From Flavobacterium cerinum (lineage in GTDB: Bacteria > Bacteroidota > Bacteroidia > Flavobacteriales > Flavobacteriaceae): a stretch of DNA of 64,000 nt. Location of the stretch: the NCBI RefSeq assembly GCF_024496085.1, contig NZ_CP101751.1:806001-870000 (forward strand), read 5' to 3'. Shown here piece by piece: positions 9,559 through 17,863 of the stretch. How positions within the stretch are numbered: the first letter of the stretch is position 1; each line of letters begins with the position of its first letter. Below the pieces are notes generated by a model. The model ran no database searches. It saw nothing but the letters and a program-made list of their open reading frames with translations, and was not told the DNA's origin. Both the position numbers and the translations under genes were made by a program.

Positions 9559-9574
9559 CAAAAAGGTACCATAA

Positions 9575-9606
9575 AACTTGTCAGGTATTATAATACCCGA
9601 CAAGTT
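9575..9606 (-). terminator. Near-perfect 32-base palindrome, terminator of the patatin gene
   Basis: AACTTGTC...GACAAGTT with one mismatch forms a 16-bp stem with almost no loop, beginning 9 bases after the patatin stop and followed on the minus strand by T-rich sequence. It separates the patatin unit from rnpA. Confidence 0.6.
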
Positions 9607-9615
9607 TGCAATTGC

Positions 9616-10653
9616 TTATTTGTGTTTAATTAATTTTTTAGCTATTTCCCGTAGCGTATTCCGGTTTTGATCAACAAAAAACAAACCGGCTTGAATTAGT
9701 TCGTAAATGTTTTTTTGCGAGGTATCGTCCATTTCCGGTGATGCGTTTTTTAATTGCGGCATTAGTCGGTAATAATTTTTCTGGTTTCGCGGTCCTAATG
9801 TTTCATACATTTTCGTAAGATAATAATCTACGGTTTCAACGTTGGAAGATAACAAAATGTCAATCAATGGTCCGATCCATTTGATTTTTCCGGCGTTTTC
9901 AAATTTTTCGAAGGTGTACGGTTTGTGTACTTCCCCGGTTCCTACTGAAATAATCAACATATCGTTTATTGCCGGATAATCGATTTTTTTATCATCGTTT
10001 AATTTTTTTGAAAAGGCAATTTTACGGGCTTCAGCATAAGCACAAAGTGCCGGATTATTGGCATATACACCGCCATCGATTAACGTAAACTCCTGTCCGT
10101 ATAGCGATTTTATTTTAGCCGGTTCAAAATAAGTAGGCGCTGCACTTGTGGCACGGCAAACGTCGTGTACATAAAAATTTTCCAAAGTTGAATCGGCTTC
10201 GTGACTGGTAAAGAACTTGGCTTTCCGTTGACCGATATCATAAGACGTTATCAAACAAGGTTTTGTGAATTCTTTTAATTGTAAATCACCAAAAACTTCC
10301 CGAAGTTGTTTTTCCAGATTGCGTTGCGAAATTTTTTCATTAAACAAGCCAAACGGATTGATAAGATGTTCCCAAAGGGAAACATTAAAAATCGTTTCTC
10401 CCTTTTTAGCATACAGATCCAAAGCGGCTTCTACTGAGAATTTAGCTTTTTTGTTTTTGTCGGGGAATAATAGAATAGAAGTTAACAATCCTCCGGTGCT
10501 ACTTCCGGCGATAAGATCAAAATAGTCGCCTAATTTTGCTGTGGGATTATCCAGTTTTTGTAATTCTTCTTCAATGTATTTGAGAACAACACAGGTTATG
10601 ATTCCGCGGATTCCTCCGCCATCGAGACTTAATATTCTAATTTTTTTTGACAT
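9616..10653 (-). CDS. Patatin-like phospholipase
   Basis: 345 residues, no signal peptide, so probably cytosolic. All patatin elements are visible: oxyanion loop DGGGIRG (residues 11-17), nucleophile elbow G-S-S-T-G with Ser52, and the catalytic Asp193 in IDGGVYANNP. The family hydrolyses acyl esters of membrane lipids. The nearest similar architectures are plant-type patatins and single-domain bacterial enzymes, including phospholipase effectors of anti-phage systems such as CBASS CapV; no nucleotide cyclase or sensor gene is adjacent here. Its only obvious promoter (10955-10985) carries the same element as the toxin operon and the S24 gene, leaving a leader of about 295 bases. Enzyme class is firm; biological role is open. 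Confidence 0.9.
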   Translation of the reverse strand: MSKKIRILSLDGGGIRGIITCVVLKYIEEELQKLDNPTAKLGDYFDLIAGSSTGGLLTSILLFPDKNKKAKFSVEAALDLYAKKGETIFNVSLWEHLINPFGLFNEKISQRNLEKQLREVFGDLQLKEFTKPCLITSYDIGQRKAKFFTSHEADSTLENFYVHDVCRATSAAPTYFEPAKIKSLYGQEFTLIDGGVYANNPALCAYAEARKIAFSKKLNDDKKIDYPAINDMLIISVGTGEVHKPYTFEKFENAGKIKWIGPLIDILLSSNVETVDYYLTKMYETLGPRNQKNYYRLMPQLKNASPEMDDTSQKNIYELIQAGLFFVDQNRNTLREIAKKLIKHK

Positions 10654-10954
10654 GGCTTTTAAAATTAAGATTCTTTTTCAGGATTTTATTTGTGGCTAAT
10701 TTATTACTATAGAATTATATAACCATTTTTATCGTGCTACATTTTCGATAATTTTTTCCGGTCGTTATAATCGCGTTTGTCAAATGAGTCAGATCTTAAA
10801 AAGTTGTCCTGTTCCTGACCCATTACTGTCTGTATTTCGAGCTGTTCCTACTCGTTCGATTATTCGGTTTTTGTATTTACTACATATAAATAAATTATTG
10901 ATTATTACTCAAATAGCTTTATTCATCGATGTTTTTTCAACTGTTTTAATAATA
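10654..10954. other. Long leader region of the patatin unit
   Basis: About 300 bases without a long gene. It holds a possible 28-residue minus-strand ORF (10737-10823) and otherwise AT-rich sequence with several in-frame stops. I see no RNA gene or strong hairpin in it. Confidence 0.4.
10737..10823 (-). CDS. Possible small ORF (28 aa) in the patatin leader
   Basis: ATG at 10823 to TAG at 10737-10739 encodes MGQEQDNFLRSDSFDKRDYN followed by DRKKLSKM, a very polar, charged peptide. The frame is open eight codons further upstream without another ATG. It lies between the shared promoter (10955-10985) and the patatin ATG, so it could be a leader peptide, a small regulator or the tail of a lost gene. 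No homology is recognised; the only support is the protein-like composition and position. Confidence 0.22.
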   Translation of the reverse strand: MGQEQDNFLRSDSFDKRDYNDRKKLSKM

Positions 10955-10985
10955 TAAAGATAGATGAAAATAATCTAACAAACAA
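10955..10985 (-). promoter_or_regulatory. Promoter and shared operator-like element of the patatin unit
   Basis: On the minus strand TTGTTAGATTATTTTCA (10981-10965) is followed two bases later by TATCTTTA (10962-10955), one mismatch from TAnnTTTG. A TTG lies exactly 20 bases before the -7 box, a standard -33 spacing. The 17-mer is identical to the one before the toxin operon (17890-17874) and shares 14 bases with the S24 gene promoter (18087-18100). Confidence 0.6.
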
Positions 10986-11054
10986 GTTTAAAACGAAGAA
11001 AAAAATACTATTTATAATTGAGAATTAGATTGTGGTTGTTACGTTTTGGGTATA

Positions 11055-11084
11055 AAAAAACCGCTTTCAATTGAAGCGGTTTTA
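11055..11084 (-). terminator. Terminator at the end of the toxin operon
   Basis: AAAACCGCTT / AAGCGGTTTT stem with the loop TCAATTG and T-runs on both sides, so it can act in both directions. It lies 15 bases after the stop of the short remnant reading frame that follows the immunity-like gene. Confidence 0.75.
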
Positions 11085-11098
11085 TTGAGTAAAATAAA

Positions 11099-11155
11099 CT
11101 ATTCGTATTTTTCACAATCTTCCTGTGTGGCAATGCTTAGATAAAGCGGATATAA
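11099..11155 (-). pseudogene. Possible C-terminal remnant of a lost gene
   Basis: Between the immunity-like gene and the operon terminator a short minus-strand frame reads LYPLYLSIATQEDCEKYE and then a stop, right before the terminator hairpin. It has no start codon and is preceded by an in-frame stop. It looks like the end of a protein-coding gene whose front was replaced, as happens at polymorphic toxin loci, but 18 codons are too few to be certain. Confidence 0.25.
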
Positions 11156-11185
11156 TTAATTTATAAGCTTTCCACTTGACATTAG

Positions 11186-11611
11186 TTAACTATAACGGAT
11201 CTCTATAATATCCTCATCATTGGGATCAAAGAATTTATTATATAAGGACATCGCCCTTACCAAGTCGCGCTCAGATTGGAAATCGAGTCCTTTAGTATTG
11301 GAACGATATGTTTTCCCTTTATAAATAACTTTGTTATAAGGATCATCTTCATTTGCATTTCTGAAACCGTTTAGTTTTGAATCAATGTGTTTTTCTAAAG
11401 CTTCAGATACTATTTTCTTTTCAGATTTGTCTAAAATAAAATCCTGACCATTCATTATTTTTTTTGCCAGAGATGTCTCTTTACCAATCAATGTAACTAA
11501 TAATCCATTAACAGTAGTAGAACCTGTCTCCCGTAGTAATTTTTCATAATCAGAACTAAATCCTGAGGTTAATTTTACTTCGTTATTTCTATAAATATTA
11601 AAATCTTTCAT
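11186..11611 (-). CDS. Hypothetical protein, probable immunity protein of the toxin module
   Basis: 141 residues, no signal peptide or membrane segment, acidic and probably cytosolic. The sequence (KDFNIYRNNEVKLTSGFSSD at the N-terminus, DPYNKVIYKGKTYRSNTKGL near 90-110) is not one I can place in a named family. Its small size, its position 6 bases after the toxin-like reading frame and its place at the operon's 3' end are what is seen for immunity genes of Bacteroidota polymorphic toxins. The function is therefore inferred from context, not from motifs. Confidence 0.5.
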   Translation of the reverse strand: MKDFNIYRNNEVKLTSGFSSDYEKLLRETGSTTVNGLLVTLIGKETSLAKKIMNGQDFILDKSEKKIVSEALEKHIDSKLNGFRNANEDDPYNKVIYKGKTYRSNTKGLDFQSERDLVRAMSLYNKFFDPNDEDIIEIRYS

Positions 11612-11617
11612 GTTTGT

Positions 11618-12565
11618 TTATTTGGAGATAATTACATCAATACTATTTGTCTCATGATCAATGCTAATGGAATTTTTATTTAGTTTATTAATTCCTTTTT
11701 TGTCCACTATTTTGAAAAAATCAGTTTCTTTTACTGCTTTTACAGGATCTCCCGTTTGATCATAAATTTTCCAGAATTGTTTATATCCTAATGAAGATCC
11801 ACCAGGGTATATAGAAAATTCAGTCCAACTTGCTTTGGCTCCTTTAATTTGATTTTTAAAAGCAGAAAAAGATTCTTCCAGAAAATGTTTTCCAAAACCT
11901 TTACCCAAAAGTTCATCAGGAATCCTGAAATCAAAACTAATAAAAAAATAATCATCTAGTTCCATTCTTTGATTTTTTGCTCTTTCCAAGTCTAAAAATC
12001 GCCACTCAATTTTTTTAGTATAAATAGATATTTCGTATTTCACATCTTTATGGAATCTTATTTCTTGTTTTATAAGTTTATTAGGAATATAAAGATCATC
12101 AGATAGAGATTTTAAATGTTCAATAATCTCATCAATTTCTTTGGCTTCATCGGCATTTTTAGCCGCACTTTTGAGTTCTTCGAGTTCATCAAGATGCTTT
12201 TCAAGAACCTCCCGAGCACTACTTTTTAACCGATTTCGAATTGCAATGGATATTTCACCGGAAAGCGCGACTAATTCCAGGTACAATAAATGTTTCTGTA
12301 ACGCCAGTGCAAATTCGTTTTTCGTACCGCTAAGCTTCACCATAGCACTAACGGCTCCGCTACTGATTTCAATAGCTCCGGCCGCTAAACGAAAAGTTCC
12401 CATTGCTCCGGCTGCTTGTCCCAAACGATACAAATATCGGAATTTAGTGATGTTTCCAATACCGGAAAGAATCGTAAGAATATCCAAAGTATATTCGATA
12501 CCTGTTATTACATTGGCCCAGAATGTCTTGTCTTCGTTTGCCTTAATAAAAAAAAGCCGGAACAA
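11618..12565 (-). CDS. Toxin-like C-terminal reading frame, out of frame with the upstream gene
   Basis: A 315-codon frame whose only upstream start is a TTG at 12565; an in-frame stop lies 5 codons earlier and the first good ATG is near codon 55. It overlaps the 511-aa gene by 23 bases around a run of eight T (complement of 12548-12555); removing one T would read through as ...PAFF-IKANEDKTFWANV. Residues about 15-110 are a hydrophobic, Ala/Gly-rich segment (DILTILSGIGNITKF, AAGAMGTFRLAAGAIEISSG) of the kind seen in the pre-toxin region of Bacteroidota polymorphic toxins, then a coiled coil (about 115-160), then a soluble C-terminal domain (about 200-315, with YPGGSSLGYKQFWKIYDQTG). I do not recognise catalytic residues. 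It is probably the toxin half of a split or frameshifted gene. Confidence 0.55.
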   Translation of the reverse strand: MFRLFFIKANEDKTFWANVITGIEYTLDILTILSGIGNITKFRYLYRLGQAAGAMGTFRLAAGAIEISSGAVSAMVKLSGTKNEFALALQKHLLYLELVALSGEISIAIRNRLKSSAREVLEKHLDELEELKSAAKNADEAKEIDEIIEHLKSLSDDLYIPNKLIKQEIRFHKDVKYEISIYTKKIEWRFLDLERAKNQRMELDDYFFISFDFRIPDELLGKGFGKHFLEESFSAFKNQIKGAKASWTEFSIYPGGSSLGYKQFWKIYDQTGDPVKAVKETDFFKIVDKKGINKLNKNSISIDHETNSIDVIISK

Positions 12566-14078
12566 TCTTCGGCAAATCTATTTCAGCTTCCTGTTCCGTT
12601 TCGGTTAGATAAACCGGTTGGAACGGATGATAGTGATATTCAATTTTGTCTTCAATAACATCGCTGATTACATTTCTGAAAGCAGGGTTCGCAACCGAAA
12701 TGATTTCGTCAATATAATGATCGTCCGGAGTTACTAAAATTGTATTGTCTTTTTGAAATTCAAAGTTTTTATTACTATTGTAAAAACCTAAAAATTTATC
12801 CGACTTATACGGTAAAAACAAAGGCCCGTCACTGTTTTTAAAAACCGGATTGTCGATATCGCTAAATGCACTTTTTAACCAGAATTTATAAAGCAGCTGA
12901 ATCGTTTGCTTAAAGTTTTCGCCGTTTATCTTCCTGTATAATAACAGAAAACGGCTTTCACCACCCGATTTGGGCTGAATCAGTTCGGATAGAAAAATGG
13001 TTGGTGTTCTTTCTACTTCCGACAAAGCTTCCAAAAGCACCAACACCAGATCTTCTTTATCCAATCCGATATTGGTTACTAAACCTTCCAACGAGCGATC
13101 TAAAAAGTTCCAAAGCAGGTTTTTATCGATTTCTTTGATAAAAGCTTTGGGTAAATAATAGAGAATTTCCAGAACATTTTCGATACTGCCGAAATTAGCA
13201 GCGGTTAAAGCGTTGTTGACAATTGTTTTATAACTGTCTAAAAAAGCCTTACGTGGTTTGGTTTCCCAGTTCAGTCCGTCATAATCATGCATAATGGTCT
13301 GGTTTAAGAATTCCAGACAGGATCCCAGATACGTGAACTCAAGTCGAATCGACCAGATTTCCTGAAAACGAAGGGTTTCCAACGGATCATCGGTTTTGAT
13401 ATGGTATTTTAAAATATACCGATTTGACATTTTTGAAACAATAGGAAATAAATAGGTTTTGTTGGAAAATGGGCTTTTGCCTACCGTTACATTTCTTTTG
13501 TAAGCCGAAACCGTAGCACTGATAAATTGCAGAAAAATAAGCTTTAACGGATCGTTTTTGGTATTGCCGTGATCATCTTTGTAGTCGAATCCGTATTCTC
13601 CGTCATTGATCATCGGAATATCGTTCGGATGATAGATAAACCAATCGGTGATCGGAAGGATTTCGTCTAATTGTTTTAAGATTACCGAGCGGTATACTTC
13701 GCTATAGAAATAAAGCTCTTTTGAAAATGGAACCGGAACACTGTACAATGTCTGATCAGAAAGCGTTATCCAGCCACCGGATAAAATATTGCGGTATTCG
13801 TAAGTGTTGTTCGCTGCTTCCCTACGAATATAATACGTCAAAGTGCCGGCATCGTTGGTGAAAAAAAGTTCCTCCTGACCTTCGAGAATATCGGCTAATG
13901 GCGTGATAAGTGCCGGGTTGTCAAAATCCGTTTTTAAGATATACTGAGTTGATTCCATTACTTCAATGTTATAATTCTCATTTACAATTATAACTTCAAA
14001 ACGCAGTTCTCTTTTAGCGGCATCTTCCTGTCTTCGCCCGATCCTGAGGTATTCGATTAAATATGAAAAGTCGTTCAT
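12543..14078 (-). CDS. Hypothetical protein, probable N-terminal part of a polymorphic toxin
   Basis: 511 residues, no signal peptide or membrane segments. ATG at 14078 begins MNDFSYLIEYLRIG; the rest (SGGWITLSDQTLYSVPVPFS near 125, ITDWFIYHPNDIPMINDGEYG near 165) belongs to no family I can name with confidence, but resembles the long N-terminal regions that precede swappable toxin domains in Bacteroidota. It ends ...KIVPAFFY at a T8 tract, with the toxin-like frame continuing after a one-base shift; together they would give about 819 residues. It lies downstream of the 1175-aa gene but is separated from it by a strong hairpin (14106-14136), so its expression probably relies on read-through. 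Confidence 0.55.
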   Translation of the reverse strand: MNDFSYLIEYLRIGRRQEDAAKRELRFEVIIVNENYNIEVMESTQYILKTDFDNPALITPLADILEGQEELFFTNDAGTLTYYIRREAANNTYEYRNILSGGWITLSDQTLYSVPVPFSKELYFYSEVYRSVILKQLDEILPITDWFIYHPNDIPMINDGEYGFDYKDDHGNTKNDPLKLIFLQFISATVSAYKRNVTVGKSPFSNKTYLFPIVSKMSNRYILKYHIKTDDPLETLRFQEIWSIRLEFTYLGSCLEFLNQTIMHDYDGLNWETKPRKAFLDSYKTIVNNALTAANFGSIENVLEILYYLPKAFIKEIDKNLLWNFLDRSLEGLVTNIGLDKEDLVLVLLEALSEVERTPTIFLSELIQPKSGGESRFLLLYRKINGENFKQTIQLLYKFWLKSAFSDIDNPVFKNSDGPLFLPYKSDKFLGFYNSNKNFEFQKDNTILVTPDDHYIDEIISVANPAFRNVISDVIEDKIEYHYHPFQPVYLTETEQEAEIDLPKIVPAFFY

Positions 14079-14105
14079 GATATTGCTTTAAAAAAGTGAA
14101 TAAAA

Positions 14106-14136
14106 AACCTCAGCCAAACACTGGCTGGCTGAGGTT
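14106..14136 (-). terminator. Strong hairpin between the 1175-aa gene and the 511-aa gene
   Basis: Perfect 11-bp stem AACCTCAGCCA / TGGCTGAGGTT with a 9-base loop; on the minus strand it is followed by six T. It starts 28 bases after the 1175-aa gene's stop and ends 27 bases before the next ATG. It should terminate most transcripts and lower expression of the downstream toxin genes. Confidence 0.75.
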
Positions 14137-14164
14137 TAAGGAAAAGGGTTGTTTTTGGAAGGTG

Positions 14165-17100
14165 TTATTTTACATCCGTTGCATTACCGCCAATTAAGAC
14201 ATCGGTTCGGATAAATGCTTTTTTAGTAGTACCCTCGCTGTCGGTGATCCTGTTGTCGTTACAGTCACTGTCGCACGGCAAAGCATCCAGTACATCCAAT
14301 CCGATACTTCCGGCCTGAAGAATGGTTAATGCTGTCGGTACACGGCTTTCCCATGTTTCTTCGACTTCCCCGTTTGGTTCCTGTAATTCCTGAATCAGAT
14401 CTTTAAACAACGGATCATCCAGAGTAGGTACTTGTCCGCCGTTCCAAACCTGACGTGTTGCCATAAACCAGTTTACGGCTTCTTCAAATCCGGGGCGAAC
14501 GGTTACCATGATTCGGGCCATACCGCTTTCCAGAAAAGCACGGAACAAAGGATTGTCAATGTCGGTGGAATTATACATTTTCTTCCAGTTGGCTTTTTCG
14601 CCCCAATAAAACGGATAGAAATTATAACTCATTAAATCCCACTCGAATGCCTGCTCCATAAATTTAACCCGATTGGCATATTGCTTTAACAAGGCATTTT
14701 CACTTGCTACGCGAACATCTGATAATGCATTTCGGTTGATAATTAAACCATCTTGTCCCAAATTGTCATTTTTGATCAGGTAAGTGATGCAATTTTTGCG
14801 TAAAACGGTGTTGACAATCTGTTCATAATACATCGGATTTACTTTTTCTTTTTCCGTTTGTTCGGCTTTTATTGCGGCTACTTTTTCATTGTATTCTTTT
14901 AATTTGACTTCATAGGCGCTGATAATCGCATTAAAGGTTTCGATTTGCCATTTCTGATACAAGTCCTGGCCGCGACGTACTTTAACGGAGAAGTTGGCGG
15001 TTCCCGTGAAGAAATTAGAAAAGGTTACTGCAACCGGAACGGTATCTCTGTAAGGTGCACCAAACGGTAATTCGGAAGAGGCTTCATTTCTAAATCCTCC
15101 GGAAAGAACGGTATAACGCTGATCTCCGATGCCGGTTAGAATCGCCACATTATGATTGTCGTAATCCTGAGTCGCCGAAACACTTACTTTTCCGCTTACG
15201 GCTTCATAGCCTTCCGGAATTTTAATTTCCTCTTTTAAGGAGAAAAATTCCACTTCAGATAAGCTTCCTACATAACTGCCGGATAATGATTTCCCGATAT
15301 TGTATTCCGATTGCGGTACCGGATTAACTTCGGCATTATAAATAGCAGCCCAGTAAGCATATGTACTTTCTAACACTTTTGTGTGATCGGTTAATCGATT
15401 GGTGACGCCCACATTTCTAGGATCAACCGGTTTTTCTAATGTTTCAGTGCCGGTATCGTTCTTTTTAAATTCCTGCCAGGTTTTATGAAAAGCAGCCGGT
15501 TCCGGAACCATAAATTCATAAATCAAACGTTTACCATAGTTGACAATTTTGTTTTTGTAAATTTTATCGACCCAACGGTAAACCCCGGTTACGTGTTCGT
15601 CTCCTTTTCTGTTGTCAAAACCATGTGCGTTTTCCTCTGAATATTCTTCGATAACTTTGGAAATACGTTCTTCTTTTACTTTCTGAACAATTCGGTCCAG
15701 AGCACGTTCTGTAATTTCTTTGGCCTGCGTTACAGCCTGACTGTTTGATTCTTCGGTTGAGGTGTTATAAGCAAAATTACCGCCTACATTAAAATGGGTT
15801 TTGAAAGCATCAAAAGTAGCATTGGTATACGCTCCGATTGCGGTATTCTCGGCGATTACTTTTACCACTTCCTGATTCATTTCATAACGATCGGTTGTCG
15901 TCGAATCGGTTAATTTTTCACGTTCCGATTCCGAAGAAAGCGTTGTGGTATTCTCGGTTTTTCGGGAACGTTTTGTGGTACGATCCTTATACTCACGCGC
16001 CATAATGTTTTCAATGTGCGATACTTCTCCCGGAACATAACAACAGATTTCCTGTTCTACTTTACGGTAATCGGCAATTCCCAATCGGGTAATTCCATTT
16101 AACGGAACGGCTTCTTTATCCGGAATCGGATTCGTTGTGCCGGATGTGTCCGGTTTTATTTTCGTTTGATAACGATAAGAACCGCCGCCTTCAATAGTGT
16201 AGGATATAGAAAGGTGGAAACTTGTCATTCGTATCGATTTGATCTTAAAGTCGGCTGTAAAATCAATTAAATCACCATTGCTTAGCGTATAAGTACCGGT
16301 TAGTGTCCCATTGTTTTTTCCGGAGAAATTCAAAGAATCATTAAACAACTTTACGTTTAGCTTGTCGCCAATCCAATTGTCTTCAAAAGCGGTATGGCTC
16401 ACAGTGGTGTTGTCATTAAAAACAGCAGTGTAGGTTGCGGCTACAATGTCTGATCCTAATGCGATTTCTCCTAAAGCCATGTATAACGAAATCGGCGTAT
16501 TATTACTACCCTGACCGGTGATCGCTAAAGCGTTAGAGGAAGTCGGGGTTGAGTTGACAGCACTCTGAACCGGAAGGACGATTCCGTTAGCATTAACTAC
16601 TTTCTGTGTAAAGACGGTGTTTTGAAAGATTTTAGCCGTTTCCGAATCGATGTTTTTCTTCAAAACTTCTTTCGCTTCAGCAAACGTACTGATACCGCCT
16701 TCTGTTAAACCGGTTAGCATCGCCAATGATTCAGCGGATAGAAAGGGGGCTAAATCCGTAAGGTTTAACTCCGGTTTGGCAGTGTAACTGAATTTCGGAA
16801 TTTTTAAGTTAACATACTCTTTGATTGTTCTTTCACAACCGGTTTTACAATCGGTGATCGTTTTGGTCACCGTATCGGCATTTTGATATAAAAGTTCTAC
16901 CGAATCCAGATATTCTTTATAGGCGGCATCATACGTTTTCTGTTCCTTTCTTTGGTACTGTTTTTCAACGACCTCCAATTCTTCCAGGATTTTGGTATAA
17001 TTTGCAATGCTGATTTCGGATCGGATTAACTGAACGTCTTTTTCAAGATGTTTGGTGCTGATCGGAAGCTCTTCGCTATCATCGGATTGTTCTGCCGCTT

Positions 17101-17692
17101 TTGTGCCGAAAATAGGTTTTGGCATTACCACTTTACCCTGAGCCAGATTTTGTAAAACGTCAAGTGACAAATCGGTATCTTCGAATTTTTCAAGAAAAGC
17201 ATCAGCCACTAAAACGGAGATAATCATATCTCTTACATAATCCGATTTAAATGTAAGACTTTGATAGATAAGGTTGTCCCATAATGCAACACGACTGCTT
17301 TCTGCTAGCGGAGCCAGTGTATGATGCTCTTCCGGTCCTTTTGAAGTTACCGGAACATAATCATGAAGCGACTCTTTTGTAAAGGATGTTCTGTTTTTGG
17401 CTAACCAGTTGGCAAATTCATATAAATCCGGCTTAACAAGATCCGTTTTCAGCTCATCCGGCGTTTGAATAGCTTTTGTTTTAAAACGGCTAATGGCAGC
17501 TTCCAACTGTTCTTTCCGGTTTTCGGCAAAATCCGGATTCGACATTGTTTTAGAAAATTCACCGTTCGGATTTACTACGATTCCGATTTCCGGATGTTTA
17601 ACAAATAACAACTCATTTTTAGACTTGTCTGTCAATTGCGGGGCGCGCATCGTTACAAAGCGAAACAGCGTGTTTTTAAGTTCTGTACTCAT
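14165..17692 (-). CDS. Large hypothetical protein (1175 aa), first gene of the toxin-like operon
   Basis: 1175 residues, no signal peptide and no clear transmembrane helix. It begins STELKNTLFRFVTMRAPQLT. Visible parts: coiled-coil stretches near residues 215-290 and 625-680; a Ser/Thr/Arg-rich segment near 565-600 (KDRTTKRSRKTENTTTLSSE) after a double cysteine (EQEICCYVPGEVSHIE, about 540); and beta-rich, glycine-poor regions from about 750. The end contains an acidic Cys-Asp motif (LPCDSDCNDNRITDS, about 1142). I do not recognise a named family. Size, leading position before a toxin/immunity pair, the terminator after it and its S24-linked promoter suggest an abundant carrier or structural protein. 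No tube, sheath, spike or baseplate genes accompany it. Confidence 0.6.
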   Translation of the reverse strand: MSTELKNTLFRFVTMRAPQLTDKSKNELLFVKHPEIGIVVNPNGEFSKTMSNPDFAENRKEQLEAAISRFKTKAIQTPDELKTDLVKPDLYEFANWLAKNRTSFTKESLHDYVPVTSKGPEEHHTLAPLAESSRVALWDNLIYQSLTFKSDYVRDMIISVLVADAFLEKFEDTDLSLDVLQNLAQGKVVMPKPIFGTKAAEQSDDSEELPISTKHLEKDVQLIRSEISIANYTKILEELEVVEKQYQRKEQKTYDAAYKEYLDSVELLYQNADTVTKTITDCKTGCERTIKEYVNLKIPKFSYTAKPELNLTDLAPFLSAESLAMLTGLTEGGISTFAEAKEVLKKNIDSETAKIFQNTVFTQKVVNANGIVLPVQSAVNSTPTSSNALAITGQGSNNTPISLYMALGEIALGSDIVAATYTAVFNDNTTVSHTAFEDNWIGDKLNVKLFNDSLNFSGKNNGTLTGTYTLSNGDLIDFTADFKIKSIRMTSFHLSISYTIEGGGSYRYQTKIKPDTSGTTNPIPDKEAVPLNGITRLGIADYRKVEQEICCYVPGEVSHIENIMAREYKDRTTKRSRKTENTTTLSSESEREKLTDSTTTDRYEMNQEVVKVIAENTAIGAYTNATFDAFKTHFNVGGNFAYNTSTEESNSQAVTQAKEITERALDRIVQKVKEERISKVIEEYSEENAHGFDNRKGDEHVTGVYRWVDKIYKNKIVNYGKRLIYEFMVPEPAAFHKTWQEFKKNDTGTETLEKPVDPRNVGVTNRLTDHTKVLESTYAYWAAIYNAEVNPVPQSEYNIGKSLSGSYVGSLSEVEFFSLKEEIKIPEGYEAVSGKVSVSATQDYDNHNVAILTGIGDQRYTVLSGGFRNEASSELPFGAPYRDTVPVAVTFSNFFTGTANFSVKVRRGQDLYQKWQIETFNAIISAYEVKLKEYNEKVAAIKAEQTEKEKVNPMYYEQIVNTVLRKNCITYLIKNDNLGQDGLIINRNALSDVRVASENALLKQYANRVKFMEQAFEWDLMSYNFYPFYWGEKANWKKMYNSTDIDNPLFRAFLESGMARIMVTVRPGFEEAVNWFMATRQVWNGGQVPTLDDPLFKDLIQELQEPNGEVEETWESRVPTALTILQAGSIGLDVLDALPCDSDCNDNRITDSEGTTKKAFIRTDVLIGGNATDVK

Positions 17693-17863
17693 GGTGTAAA
17701 AAGGATTAAATGTTGTTGTTTAAGAATAAGCGCTTATTATTTTGTTGTTGTTTGAAAAAAATCTTCTAATATGATCCTTTGAGTTGTGACTTTTAAACGA
17801 TTTTTAAAGCCGTAAGTTTATTTTTTCGATCACTGTGCGGATTATTATCTTGCAACTACGGTA

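Noticed and set aside
9616..10653. Patatin gene as a CBASS CapV effector
   Set aside because: No CD-NTase, E1/E2/JAB or HORMA/TRIP13 gene is adjacent, so a CBASS system is not supported.
11186..17692. Extracellular contractile injection system, T6SS or prophage
   Set aside because: No sheath, tube, baseplate, spike, AAA+ unfoldase, capsid or terminase genes are present; only the S24 regulator recalls phages.
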